NCBI GenBank assembly: GCA_947561585.1
Contig: CANNZV010002335.1
Coordinates: 62,001 to 126,000 of the forward strand
Reading direction: 5' to 3'
DNA from: Caprella mutica
Lineage: Eukaryota; Arthropoda; Malacostraca; Amphipoda; Caprellidae
DNA length: 64,000 nucleotides
Below the pieces are notes generated by a model. The model saw only the letters and a program-made list of their open reading frames with translations. It was not told where the DNA came from and ran no database searches. Made by a program: the position numbers and the translations under genes. This document shows, piece after piece, positions 49,750 through 61,651 of the stretch (position 1 is the first letter of the stretch; every line of letters starts with the position of its first letter).

Positions 49750-52330
49750 TGTCCATAGACCATACTTTGAAACATGGAATTTTTGAGCCAAAATTTCTCA
49801 AAAATTCTGAGCAAAGCCAATTTGGCTCATTTTTAGAAGATTTCAAGCCAAAATTAACAGGGCAAGTTGGCAACAGGCTACATACTACATAATGATAGGA
49901 ATTAATTCAAATTTTAAGTCAATTTGACATACCTATGTATCTAAATTTTGACCATTTAAAATGTAAGCCAAATAATTGACTTTAACTGACATACCTACTC
50001 TTATACATGGTAAGTGACGTGGTATACCAACTGCCTAAAGATCTAACTACGTAACTAGTCTAGGACCTAGTCACCTAGAGTGCACTGGGCAGAGGCTAGA
50101 GCCTAACTACAGCCTAGGTACCTATACCTATCGGCTATCAAGTTAGCAATAATCCAATAGGCTAAGTTCACTGTTGAATGAATTGATCTTGATATGGTTG
50201 AAATTATATAGTTGCACAAAAGAAAAAGGATGAGGATATATCTCTATTATACCTAAGTCAGATAACATTGAGACAAATACTAATAGATGAACTACTAAGT
50301 TAGTTAGTTAATATAGTGCCATTCTGGTAGGCGTAAACCTGCACTAGAAAATGGATCACATGCTCTAGAGATGGGAAAATAGATAATTTATACAGTTTTT
50401 TTATCATTCAACCACAACATGTAATGATTGAATTAATTAATCAGTAAAAAATTGTATATTGACAAACTTACCACACTATATACAAATTTACAGTCTCATT
50501 AACCGCTTATTTTTGTTGGGACAGTCAGCGCCATCACCAAAAATATTATTGACTCATTTGTACCACATACACACTGATGTATGCACAGTCTTTACAAAAC
50601 TATCCGGAATTATCGTACTACTGTACTATATATACAAGCTTAATTAGAGAGATGTATTTACTTTTATTATGTTTTCTATTTTTCTGAATATGTAAATTCT
50701 GGTAGTATTAAAGAATACATCAATATTACACACTGATATTTTTATATTAACTAAGTCTACTAAGTACTATGTAAGTACTTTACAGAGTGTAACGAGCTTC
50801 CTTAAATAAATTGATGAACTATACCTATTATATATAGTTACCAACACTAAACAACGAAAAATGAGAACATCTCTTTTTATAAAGAGTTTTACATGTTACA
50901 AACCTATAAAATTCAATATATCAGTATAATAACTATCGAATTTATATTTGTTCTAAAATTATATCCCATAAACATTATAATGTTGGGCCTACGTTGGTCC
51001 AATTCAGAACGAAACTCTGGGCTAACGTTAGAAGCAATCGTTCAGAAATTAATTCTAAGACATTTTTTTGATGATATTTAAATTTTTTCGGGATTTTTAC
51101 TGGATCCTAATAACCATTACTGGATCCTAATTATTTGAATTTCATTACAAGTTTTTAGAATTTTAAGAAAATAAAAAAAGTTTTTTTTCATATTTTTCCA
51201 AAAAACAAATTGTATAATAATTGTGTGATCAAAATATAACAAAACAGAACCAGCATCTCTTTCTTTCATTCTCCTCTTCAATTCAAAATTTGGATGGATG
51301 AAATCGGTCCGCAAATTATAAAGAAATGCTACTTATCGCAAAAATATGTTTCGCAGAAAACGCCATTTTATAAATAGTATGAAAAAAAAAATCAGACAAA
51401 AATGGAGTTTTTATTCTCCAGACCAAAATAAATGCCACTTTATAATCATGTACTTACCAGATATAGAAATTTTACTGAGAAAGCTTGATTTTCATGGATT
51501 TAGAGACGGTACGGTATGACAATTTTTTTAGGCCAGAGCAATGTACCCGCACGCATGGTACCAGCACTTTTTGATACATTTGTAGTAGTTCTGGTACGTT
51601 TTTCAACAATCTGTTTTCACAATCTTCAAGAAAAAAGTATTGAGATTCATATAAAAGAATATATAAGTGATAGTTTACGTTTCCGAACCTAGAATGCCCC
51701 CTTAAAATGATTCAAGTAGTATTAGATATACGTCATTTTATTCATAAAGAATGGATTTTTTTCATCATACTATTAGCTACATTGATCTTCAACCTTAAAG
51801 ATGTTTTCTGAATTTGAGAAGAAATGCATCGTCCTTCAGTTTGCTAAAAAAAACCTTCTTCCACAACAGTACGCAGAGAATCGTCCTTCACTCCAAGATA
51901 AGTGAAAAGGCCTGGAAAATTTTATAACCTCAAAATGTTACTGATCTTTTCAATGAAACGAACTCAGTTATGATCTTTTCAATGAAAATAGTTCCATCCA
52001 CAAGAAAAAGGAATGAAAACAAGATCAAAATGAACAGAAGCAGTGATTCAGGAGTTGAAGAGTTTCTGTTAAGAAACCCCCAGTTGCTCTCTCAGAAAAG
52101 GTTCTAAGTAGAATTCACTCATCAAAACTCCGTTGTGGAGGATCGTCTGATATGAACTTCGTTCCGTTTTCATTGTTATATTTCAGTTCAACCATTAACT
52201 GATGTCCACAAAGCACAAATAAGGTAGTTTTGTCAGTGGATTCTGAAGAAACCATCCAACGAGAAGTTCCTTTGCCTCCATTATAAAACCTCATCGAAAA
52301 AACGACAGAGTGTAACCAAATGAAAATCCA
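49750..52330. other. Non-coding interval
   Basis: No supported exon. 49990-50320 is rich in ctaggt/acctag words but not tandem. A 72-codon minus-strand ORF at 52115-52333 has ordinary amino-acid composition and abuts a degenerate tip array at 52340, but I recognise no domain. Confidence 0.35.
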
Positions 52331-52335
52331 CAAAT

Positions 52336-52430
52336 ATGCTAGGTGCTAGGACAATAATTGCCACCCGGACTATTGCCACCTAGACAATTGCCACCTCCGG
52401 AGAATTGTCACCAGACTTGCAATTGCCACC
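52336..52430. repeat. Degenerate GGACAATTGCCACC tandem words
   Basis: Five imperfect units of the tip repeat found in the 54.6-kb element. The words in front (ggtgctaggacaat) resemble that element's terminus (ggtgctacgacaattgcc). No inverted partner end was found, so it is probably a solo or eroded tip. Confidence 0.6.
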
Positions 52431-53019
52431 TTAATGATTACTATTAGAGTTGTGATAATATGCTTTAGTCATATATATTTAGAATATCACAAAGGAGAAA
52501 AAATTGTATTGTATGGAATTCTATGTACCGGTGGTTTAAAACGAGTCAATAGTGTCTAATCATCTCCGTTTAGCTATAATATTTTAAGGATCTATGATTA
52601 TAAAAGCATATTGTTACAAACCTAATTAATATTATCAGGATTCTTCACTTGGCAATTTTCTTAATTAAGTAGTAGTAATATAATGTTACGCGTAATTTGT
52701 CGATTTTGGATCCTAAAAACGCACAGCACATTATTGCATGTACCTAATGATACCTATAATTTCATAGAAAACTTTTCTTATTTTTTTTTAAATTTAATTT
52801 AAAAGAAGATATCTTTATATTAAAACGAAGGGAAAACAAATGAGGTGAATTCCGAACGTTTGATAAAATGTTTCATATCACAGTAAAATTAAATTAAAAT
52901 ACCAATTTGTTCAAACTCATGCTTAATTACCATGTTATTATGTATAGCTTTAAATATCATATTTTGATGAAATGGACCAATCAAATGCATAAGTAGTTGA
53001 TTATCTACTCCATCACCAA

Positions 53020-53895
53020 AGATATTATACTACTCTCGACAATTTCTATTTACTTTGCCACCTGGTTTCGAAAGCAGGAACTAGAATTAAATTAGAGTAA
53101 GAACAATCGAGGTATGTTGTTTGTGCGACGTCATAACATCAACACTCTAAAATCATATTAAAGAAAATTGAAGAACGTAACATTATGAAAACTGTTTATT
53201 CATTTCTATTATAAGAAACAGTGATGAATCCATTCATGTTATTCACACTGCTTAATCATAATTTTCTATTCATGTGTGTTGCTTTGTTGACGTCACGGTC
53301 ACAAATTACTCGATTTGTGACAACAGTTCACAAAGCTTTACTCTTCAATACCTACCCTACTACTAGGTTGCGACAATTGAGTGATTTGTGACATGATATA
53401 AGCAAGGAAACAAATTTAAATATAAAATTAAGGGTTTAGCAGGTTAAATAATTTATTTAATATATATTAATTTATTATTATGTAGATAATTAAGTGAAGG
53501 TTTGTAGCCGTAGAAGTATTTGAAAGCAATCGATTTCAATCCACTCCTGATCATATTGAGACCGTCACCACAAACCTTCACTTAATTATCTACATAATAA
53601 GTTCTACGAAACTCTACAAAATTTGAGACGGGATAACTTAATTTATTATATTATGTAATTTAATAACTATTTTTTCTACAAATTTACTTTCTTCAATTGT
53701 TTTAAATATGATTTTAAGTATTGCTGTTATGACGTCACGCACAACTCGATTGTCGTCACGCACCTCGATTGTCCTTACTATATTTCAATTCTAGTTCCCT
53801 TTTTTTTTAAACCAGATGGCTTTTGAAAACAGAATTGGCGAGAGTTATGTATCTTATTGTAGTATAATATCTTTGCCATCACTGTTGGTTCTGCT
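53020..53895. mobile_element. Inverted-repeat element with GACAATCGAGG words
   Basis: The arm 53020-53165 pairs with 53727-53895: both contain caaagatattatactac, a ggaactagaatt word, and acaatcgaggt followed by gacgtcataac. The right arm has two tandem GACAATCGAG-type units. In the interior, 53475-53505 and 53570-53600 are perfect 31-bp inverted repeats (ttattatgtagataattaag at the start), a second nested palindrome. The exact outer ends are uncertain. Confidence 0.55.
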
Positions 53896-54590
53896 TCATA
53901 CCCTTTGAGTGCCTTGCATTGTTCAGAGCCCAGTTCATAGGTACCCTTTTCAGTGGTCTGTGGCGGCTGAATGTGGCTTTGCACACTCTCGAGATTGTCG
54001 CGCATTTTCAATGATTCGTACCACAGTTGGAAAAAGGTACTGTTCTCTAATGTAGTTAATTCACCAGCAAACGGGTGTCACTGGTACATTTGGCCTCTAA
54101 CTTTTTTATTTTGGCAGCTATGAAGTTTAAACTTATATTATGTTTGAACAATACTGATACCGATAATATCCATTGGAAATATCGTCAATTAATTGAAATT
54201 TGAATTAGTAATAAGCAAAACAAAATTTCGAAAAATCTGCAGTACATCTGCAGTTTATTTCTGATAAATATACTGTTATATCATTATATGTATATATAGA
54301 TGGGCGTACCGCCCCCCCCCCCCCCAAACCCCCCTGCCAGGTCATTAAATAATCATGAAATTAACAAAACTGAACCATAGTGGATCAAAAATCTACATAA
54401 CAAAATTCTAAAAGCCGGAAATGTTACAGTTAGCTTACGATTTTCATGAAATAAATATGATCTATATTAATTCAAATTTCAAATCAATTGACAATATTTT
54501 TACAGGATATACATCGGTATTGATGTTAACCGCTCTAATGCCACCTGTAATCGACTGTGGTTCAGCACTGGCCCATGGTGGCATAGATAC

Positions 54591-55456
54591 GGTGCTACGA
54601 CAATTGCCACCCGCGGACAATTGCCACCCGCGGACAATTGCCACCCCCGGACAATTGCCACCCGGACAATTGCCACCCCCGGACAATTGCCACCCAAATA
54701 TTTATTATCAGGCCTCTTAACTAAAATGGTGATAAAATATGTATATTGTTGTTTTACGATGAATTATTAATTATATAAATTATAAGATAAAAAAATATTA
54801 TTATTCGGTTTCTGAATGTGATTTTCAAATCTTATGTTATCGAATACTTTATACCACTTTTTTAGAACGATTCAAAACTGTTAAATTCTCTTCGTCTATA
54901 ACATTTTCAGGATTTACACTAATAGATTTTCTTAAACACTACGCATCTACAATTTTAAGCCAATTAACTTTTTCACAGATTATTAGTCAATTTGAAACTG
55001 CACTTACTTATCACATTAAGATCTGTACGGGAAGACTGCTTATATGCCAATGAGCATCTCAACTCATAGATATCCTAGAATATGGATATTTGTTTATAAA
55101 TCATAGTATTGATAAAGGAAGATATTTTTAATTTATTGAGGACATCATCAATTGAATAATGGAAATAATTCGTATAAAAAAAAACATATAATTTATTACA
55201 TCAACTATGGGAATGATTAATTTTATAAAAAAATATGAAATGTGGAGTGAAATTTTTTATCTTATAATGTATACAATTAAAAGTAAATCGTACAAAAATA
55301 ATATACATATTGTATCACCATTTTAGCTATGAGGCCTGATAATAAATATTTGGGTGGCAATTGTCCGGGGGTGGCAATTGTCCGGGTGGCAATTGTCCGG
55401 GAGTGGCAATTGTCCGCGGGTGGCAATTGTCCGCGGGTGGCAATTGTCGTAGCACC
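54591..55456. mobile_element. TIR element with GGACAATTGCCACCC tip arrays, 866 bp
   Basis: The ends are perfect inverted copies starting GGTGCTACGACAATTGCC (54591 and, inverted, 55456). Each tip has about six units of GGACAATTGCCACCC with CG/CC spacer variants. Inside them the arms continue as unique sequence (aaatatttattatcaggcct on both sides) for about 100 more bases. The AT-rich centre is non-coding. It has the same layout as the 15.97-kb element but a different tip unit. Confidence 0.8.
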
Positions 55457-55459
55457 ACT

Positions 55460-56540
55460 CTTTGTTATGATTGTAAATTTAGATTTATAAAAAACAATGC
55501 GTTTTTGGGTCTCTATTATGATATTAATTGTTTCTAAAAGTATATAAACGTTTCTATAATAAGTTCATCCAAACTTAAATCTTTAAACGAATAATAAATG
55601 GATTTATTAAACCAAATACCTAGTTGACAATCAAAACAAATGGTGTACATTCTTCTTCTTTAGACTGAAACTTAGAAAGTCGGAAGTAAAGTAGATTTTA
55701 TAGAGTTTGGATTATAAAAATCTTTAAAAGCAATAAAGTTAAAAATATGCTATCAAATTTTATGGGGTTTGCAGTAAAATGATAAGAAACGGTAGCCTCG
55801 TTGATTTAATCAATAAAAAAATTTGCTTGGAGGGGAACTTTAACACTTCTCTCCAAATCAGCAATATTTTATAAAAGGAAGAAATATATAAATATTCTTA
55901 AAACCTGGAAATAAATCTGTTTTTATTAATGGGGATTTCGTCTAATAAAGATATTTTAAATGTTTGAACTCACTTCATTGTTTGTTTTTTGACCATTTGC
56001 ACCATCGATCAATTAAGTCGTTGTTACATTCACAAAAATGAATAAAAATATATGAAAATTTAACTGAGAATGAAGAAGGGTTCAACAAAAAAATGATACT
56101 TGAAAGAAAACTGTACCTTCTAGAGTTGTTGAAATATGCTAATTTAAATTTGGGAACACTTTATGTGGGTCACCCTGTATAAATAATTAATCTTCATAAC
56201 AAAAAAATACTTAGTGAATAAGATAGAACAACTACAAAGGTGAGATACATGAATAACAATTATTCAATATTGTTGATCAAAAAATCTGAAAATATATATC
56301 CTCTTTAAATAATATAAAAGTGAAAATTACATAAGTAACTATCAGTTGCGAAAAAAGTAACGTCCTTAAAATAGTAAATGCATTAGAAGGTATTATATTA
56401 TTATAAACTGAAAAATAGAGTGCATCTGGAATAATGCGCTCCCTAAATAATAATAGAACAGTTTACAGTAGAAAAATTGTTCAACTGAAAAATACAGGAA
56501 ACTTGTACTCTTAATATGACAAAATGGCTACCCCCACAGT
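55460..56540. other. AT-rich non-coding interval
   Basis: No supported exon or repeat. It lies directly downstream of the broken minus-strand gene and could contain its 3' UTR. Confidence 0.35.
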
Positions 56541-56551
56541 CCTCGTTCATT

Positions 56552-56730
56552 TTAGTGTTCTTCAATACTCTGCACCTGTTCATCATTTTCTTGGCCATCA
56601 TTCTCTGGTTGTCTAACTCTGAATCTCTTTCTTCTGCTTCCACATCTAGCTCCAGCATTTCTCAGATACTGCATGATTGCCTTTCCTATTTCTATATCAG
56701 TTGTTTCACTTCGGCTACCCAAGGTGCAAT
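56552..56730 (-). CDS. Last exon of the DUF4806-like gene
   Basis: Open from the acceptor (tttcttgcag, AG at 56731-56732) to TAA at 56552-56554, in the frame CTLGSRSETTDIEIG. The basic tail (RCGSRRKRFRVRQPEND) and acidic end are plausible for a C-terminus. It remains open although the preceding exon is broken. Confidence 0.45.
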
Positions 56731-57039
56731 CTGCAAGAAAATTTTATGAAGTTTCTTAATGCACTGCATATATTAAGGTTTTATGTTAATAAGTAAATAA
56801 AAATAAATGTCATTCCCATGCACTGACATACATTAATGCATTGACTGCCACGAAATATTGTCAAGGAACAACAATTGAGACATTATATTCACAAAAAAAT
56901 AGATAGCAGTGTTTTATTGGTAATAAAAGGTCGACTAAAAAGAAGTAGTATTATCAACTTTTCTAACATTAATTAGCTACCATTTTTAATGAGTATACAG
57001 TTTGCATACCTTTCACGAGTCGTGCTATCACTGCTATGT

Positions 57040-58364
57040 AGGGGAGGGTGGTCATCAATGGGACAAAAAACACAGAAAGATTTATATTTCATTTACTATG
57101 GGCATAATATGAAAAATAAAAATCCATGTGTAATATAGATATTCCTTTATAAAATGAAACCAACTCGAATGCTATCACATATTCTGTTGACTAGAAAAAA
57201 ATTAAATAAAAAACAAAAAAATTTGTCCCATTGTTTAACAGCGCTGGTGAACAATGGGACATGCCCTGGTGAACGATGGTAAAGTTTATCAAACTTGTTT
57301 ATTGTTGAGGTTTTGGTAAAATCTCAAGTTCAAATTATCTCTTTATGTTGTCCGACACTTAGTTAGTTCATATAATATCAGTTTAATGTCCTCTAACTTC
57401 ACCGAAGCCATGTCAGGAACATTTGGAAAATTAAGCTTGAATCTTCGCCTAACATCAATATTTCGTATTTATCTTTTTCATGCTTTTGGCCAACAGAATA
57501 CGTTTTAGAAATCGCCTCAAATTCTACAAGTGCATAAATCTTCATTTTTAACATTTTCGGTGGAGATTTGAGTTCTTCAGACGAATGGATCAGTTAGATT
57601 AGGAGTTATATACCAGACCAAGAACAATAGTTCACAGGCCATCAACGTCAGATGCTTTATGAAGTGATTTCGAAGGCCTTATCCTTACTGGCACCAGCAA
57701 AAAGCTCTTCTTTCTCTGGTGTATCCGTTGCAATCATGCTGCGTCTTTTTCTTTTATTAGTGAAATTTGTTTTCTATGCAGTGGATTTGTGATGACCTCA
57801 GATTGCTAAAGCCCTTGAACATGATCGAAAGTCCCGCTTCAGCTGGAAGCTCTGTTTCTACAAGAAGCCCTGAAGCTACAGTTCACGTTATTGTATCAAA
57901 AAAATAGATATATTGATTCATATGGAGTAACTAGACAGTTTGGTTGACAATAAGGCACTGTCCCATTGTTAACCAAATTTTCTGTCCCAATGATCACCAT
58001 GACGCCATTTTGAAAACATATGGGTATAGCGGCTCAACTACAAAAGTATAAAGGCAATCCTTTCAAATGATCATATTTTACATATCACTTAATATCATGT
58101 AAAAATGCCGTAAGCATTATATGTTAAATTTACAGATTTATAACAATTAAAACAAAGTACGAAATATTTAGTTTTATCACCCCTAAAACACGTTTTCGCT
58201 TTTAAACAGGGCTGACTGCACCCCAACCGCTGAATGCAATGCGAGTGAATGCACTGAAGTATGCTTAATTTACCACTAAGATTTTGTTAAAAATTACCTC
58301 AAATAAAAAAGTTATTCAGCATGTCCCATTGTTCCCAGTGTCCCATTGATGACCACCCTCCCCT
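57040..58364. mobile_element. 1.3-kb TIR element inserted in the DUF4806-like exon
   Basis: It has 26-bp perfect terminal inverted repeats beginning AGGGGAGGGTGGTCATCAAT at both ends. The flanks carry ATGT on both sides (57036-57039 and 58365-58368); a TA target shared with the ends is an equally possible reading. The words gtgaacaatgggaca and gtcccattgtt recur inside both ends. No transposase ORF is visible, so it is non-autonomous. Confidence 0.75.
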
Positions 58365-58886
58365 ATGTGTTTTGAAACCCCCTCTTCAATGGGTGTGAAG
58401 AACTGAAGGGGTCCTTTCCTTGCCAATTGAACCGTTTTTGAACATCATTGAGCATTAGAAAGTCCATCATATTCTTAACAGTCCCCGCCAATGATATTCC
58501 TCCGATACATGTAATACGACGAATCTGAAACAAAAAAATATTTAATTAAAAGCTTATATGTTTGAGTTTTTTAGTAGATAATATCAAAAGTTGTATACAT
58601 GGAAATTTGATTTACAATATTACATCATAATCGGAGGTTATTTAAATTCAGCGTTGTAGGTTTTTTCTAGTATCAAGCTTTCTAACAGAAAGATTTCTAT
58701 TCATCATCAGGAGAAGGGTGGAAAACCTGAACTTGATAATGAATTTTATGACCAATAGTTGTACCGTCTTTCTATTTCAGCTATCTATCCTATAGTTTAT
58801 TAATATTAATTAATCTATTAAATATTGAAATATGAGAAAAAAATAAGAAAATTTGTTACTACCTTAGCTATTGCTGATTACAATAA

Positions 58887-59286
58887 TTCTCTAGAATAAT
58901 TAATCAAATGTTTTTTCTTCTCCTCAAGTGCCTTCTTGTTTCTAAGCATGTCCTATGTGTGTTCTCTATTCCTATGCGCTACTTGTTGCTATGTGTGATT
59001 CCTCTTGATCCTAAGTGTGTCCTTTTTATACTAAGTGTGTCTTTTTAATCCTATTACGTGTGTCCTGTTGATCAACAGGACACAAAATTTAGTAGAACTA
59101 AGTCTGTCATCTACAAGACACACTTAGGATAAAAAGGGCACACTTAGGATCAAGAGGAATCACACATAGCGCATAGGAATAGAGAACACACATAGGACAT
59201 GCTTAGAAACAAGAAGGCACTTGAGAAGAAGAAAAAACATTTGATTTTGTTAGAGATATATAGAAAGTAAAATTATTCTAGAGAAT
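58887..59286. repeat. 400-bp near-perfect palindrome
   Basis: The arms run from ttctctagaataatt (58887) to the inverted aattattctagagaa (59286) and meet at ctgttgatcaacag (about 59067-59080). Long matched blocks include gtgccttcttgtttctaagc and its inverse. The arms contain repeated ctaagtgtgtcctttt words. It may be a foldback or MITE insertion; no coding sequence. Confidence 0.75.
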
Positions 59287-60296
59287 TATGTGGGAGGAGG
59301 AGAGGTGGTAGAGGAGATAGGAGTGGAGGTGGTGAAGGAAATAAAGTGTTTGGGGGTCAGGATAGTGGATCAGCAGAATATATATGGAAGGCAAAGGAAA
59401 AATATGATAGAGAAGGGTAAACAAATGAGCAACATGACAAATTCGGTGATAGAGAAGAGTTGTCATAGAGTGGTGGTGGGAAAGGTGTATTGGAAGTCGG
59501 TGGTGTTGGCGAGTGTGTTGTATGGAGCGAGGTGCTTGATGTGAGAGAGGAGGATGTTGAGAAGTTGCAGAGGCAGGAGAATGTGGCTATGAGGAGGATA
59601 CTGGGGGCACCCAAGTATGCGTCTGTGGCAGCTATGCGGGGAGAGATTGACATAGGTACAATGAAGAGCAGGATGGTGAGAACCAGACTACAGTATTTAA
59701 GGAGGAAGATACAAGGGGAGAACGTGCTGGTGAAGGGAGTGTTGAGTGACATGAGGAGAGGTGGAGTGGGATGGTGGAAAAGAATGCAGAAATACTTGGA
59801 GTGGTCTGGAATTGAGGCTGATGAGCTGGAGATTATGAGCGGACAGGAGTTAAAGAGGAGAATAGCGGGGAGAGTTGAGAGGGAGTGGAAGGAGGAGTTG
59901 TTTGAGAGGACTACACTGTGGCCATTCAGAGAATATAAGACTTAAATGAGGTAGGAGGACTACGAGGGAGGAAAGAGAGACAGGATATGGTTCCGGGTAA
60001 GAACAAACTGCTTGTGGCTGGGAGACTCCGAGACAGAAGAAGAGAGAGGGAGGAGGAGAGATGCTTGATATGTGGAGAGAGAGAGAGGATTGAAAGATTT
60101 GCTTCACTTCGTGTTGGATTGTGATGAGCTGGAGGGCGAGAGGAGGGGGGCTGTGGAGTTGCAGAGACCAAGAGTGGAAGAGAGGTGGACTGTGTTGGGG
60201 GAGTTCTTGTTTGGAGGGGACCAGAGGAGACCAAGGAGCGAGGTTCTGATGAAAATGTGGAGGAGGAAAAGAGTGATCGAAGGAAGAAACAATTGA
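59287..60296 (+). mobile_element. Decayed LINE (non-LTR retrotransposon), 3' part
   Basis: Three overlapping frames together give the C-terminal end of a non-LTR polymerase. The order is KCLGVRI and YWKSVVLASVLYG (59290-59544), then EEDVEKLQRQENVAMRRILG and AAMRGEIDIGTMKSR (59490-59945), then a C-terminal zinc-knuckle-like CLICGE plus DLLHFVLDCDEL (60064-60296). At least two frameshifts separate them, so it is dead. The reverse-transcriptase core and 5' end are missing. The composition (G/A-rich sense strand) differs from the AT-rich surroundings. Confidence 0.7.
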
Positions 60297-60454
60297 AGAG
60301 GATGAGTTGCGCAGATGAAGAGGAAGCTGATGAAAATGGCACTATTAAAGAAACACCTGACTGGCTGATACCAGATCATTGTCCAGATGGCGTCACGCAT
60401 AGTAAACAGAATAGTATAGTACCCCAGTTACATGTATTATTCAAATTTATTCTG

Positions 60455-60849
60455 GGTAGGCTGTGACGTCATGTATGTAAACAAGAGGTCACGTCATAGT
60501 AAACAGAATTGCTGTGGGTCACATGGAATAGAGAATTAAGATGGTGGCCAACGCGACCGATCTGACTAATGATCTAATTATCTTGAATAAATCGTCTTCT
60601 TCAGACTAAAAATTTGTTACTATCTTGAGTGTAAAAAGACCAGTAGCAATTTCATCAACAGTCATTTTTTTAATTTTCGTCCGTATGACTATAAAGATTG
60701 GATAATAGCATGCGGTAATGTGGAATTAAAAAAAAATATCACCGAAAACGTTATTTAACAAAAGTTGGGTGTGTTGCAGCCATCTTTTGTGTTTGTATTG
60801 TACGTACAAACGTACGCACCATTGTTGACATGTGACGTCACAGCCTACC
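60455..60849. mobile_element. TIR element, about 395 bp, GGTAGGCTGTGACGTCA ends
   Basis: Left end GGTAGGCTGTGACGTCA (60455) and its exact inverted copy ending at 60849. No clear target duplication. The ends carry the palindrome TGACGTCA, the CREB/ATF-type site, which may matter since Ku70 starts downstream. Confidence 0.55.
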
Positions 60850-60859
60850 GGGACACGCG

Positions 60860-61160
60860 TAATATCCCCCCTATAGCTCTGGGATACTATATCTTCTCTG
60901 TACTGTGGCGTCACGTTATCTCGTCATTTCAAGTGCGAGTATACCTACCTATTCGCACATTTATTAGTGAAGTTAAAGAGCTCTTATTCATTATTAAAAC
61001 TTGTGATATTCATCCCTGATACTTCTATAGTGCGCCAGTGGTAAAGTAAAGTAACCAAAGTTTCTGTGTGACCAAGGTTCGGAATAGTAAACAAGACAAT
61101 CTGCTGCTATGCAACTGCCGTGAACCTGCCCTGATCTGCAACTATGCAACTGCTGTGAAT
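60860..61160. other. Non-coding interval
   Basis: No exon or element recognised. Confidence 0.35.
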
Positions 61161-61312
61161 CACGGCAATTGCACAGAAGACTCACAGCAATTGCACAGCA
61201 GACTCACGGCAATTGCACAGCAGAATCACGGCAATTGCACAGCAGAATCACGGCAATTGCACAGCAGAATCACGGCAATTGCACAGCAGACTCACTGCAA
61301 TTGCATAGCATA
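61160..61312. repeat. 22-bp tandem array with CAATTGC
   Basis: About seven copies of cacggcaattgcacagcaga plus at, with actc/aatc variants. Confidence 0.9.
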
Positions 61313-61319
61313 TCGGGGT

Positions 61320-61645
61320 TAGATTTTCTATGCACAGTTTATACATAGGGTGAACTTGCGGACCCAGTTTTCCCCCACATTCTTTGCGCACAGATTTTTG
61401 ATAACTTTTATTCTATAGAACTTAAAAGAGTTGAAACTTGGTGTGCACCTAAGTCTACCCTTCATCTACTTCTCCGTTTTTTTTTTTTTTTTGTAAAACC
61501 AAAGTAGGTAGGTATGCGGAAAATGCGCAAAGCCACCCGGTCCGACGCTACAACAAACTACATTACAGCCATTTATGTTGAGACCATTTGATAGAACGTA
61601 CAGTGGTGCGCCGTTCAGCTTTTAGATACTGTTGCCTATCCTACA
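61320..61645. other. Non-coding interval with a small shared repeat
   Basis: 61560-61632 shares, in inverted form, gtatctaaaagctga and ggcgcaccactgtac with 46840-46880, so a small dispersed element may lie here. Confidence 0.35.
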
Positions 61646-61651
61646 TAGCTA

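Larger units (their letters stand above)
56552..58524 (-). pseudogene. DUF4806-like gene fragment broken by a transposon
   Basis: Minus-strand exon sequence starts after an acceptor (tttttgtttcag) at 58524. It reads IRRITCIGGISLAG and later VQKRFNWQG, matching the pattern of the DUF4806 C-terminal domain found in many insect proteins of unknown function. It resumes after a transposon (57040-58364) and reaches a donor (GTATGC) at 57004-57009. The last exon, 56552-56730, reads CTLGSRSETTDIEIGKAIMQ, then YLRNAGARCGSRRKR, and stops at 56552-56554. Two defects are visible. The transposon interrupts the exon. The frame before NWQGK does not match the frame that joins the last exon: one base seems to be missing in the A run near 58414. 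Domain assignment is from memory of the family pattern. Upstream exons were not found. Confidence 0.5.

Noticed and set aside
52115..52333. 72-codon minus-strand ORF with natural-looking composition
   Set aside because: No family recognised and no supporting splice structure. It abuts a degenerate transposon tip. A protein search would decide.
53778..54011. 77-codon minus-strand ORF
   Set aside because: It overlaps an arm of an inverted-repeat element, so a host gene is unlikely.
58848..60622. aaaatttgttacta direct repeat as LINE target-site duplication
   Set aside because: The second copy lies inside the TIR element 60455-60849, which conflicts with a simple LINE insertion bounded by this repeat. 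The match may be chance in AT-rich DNA.
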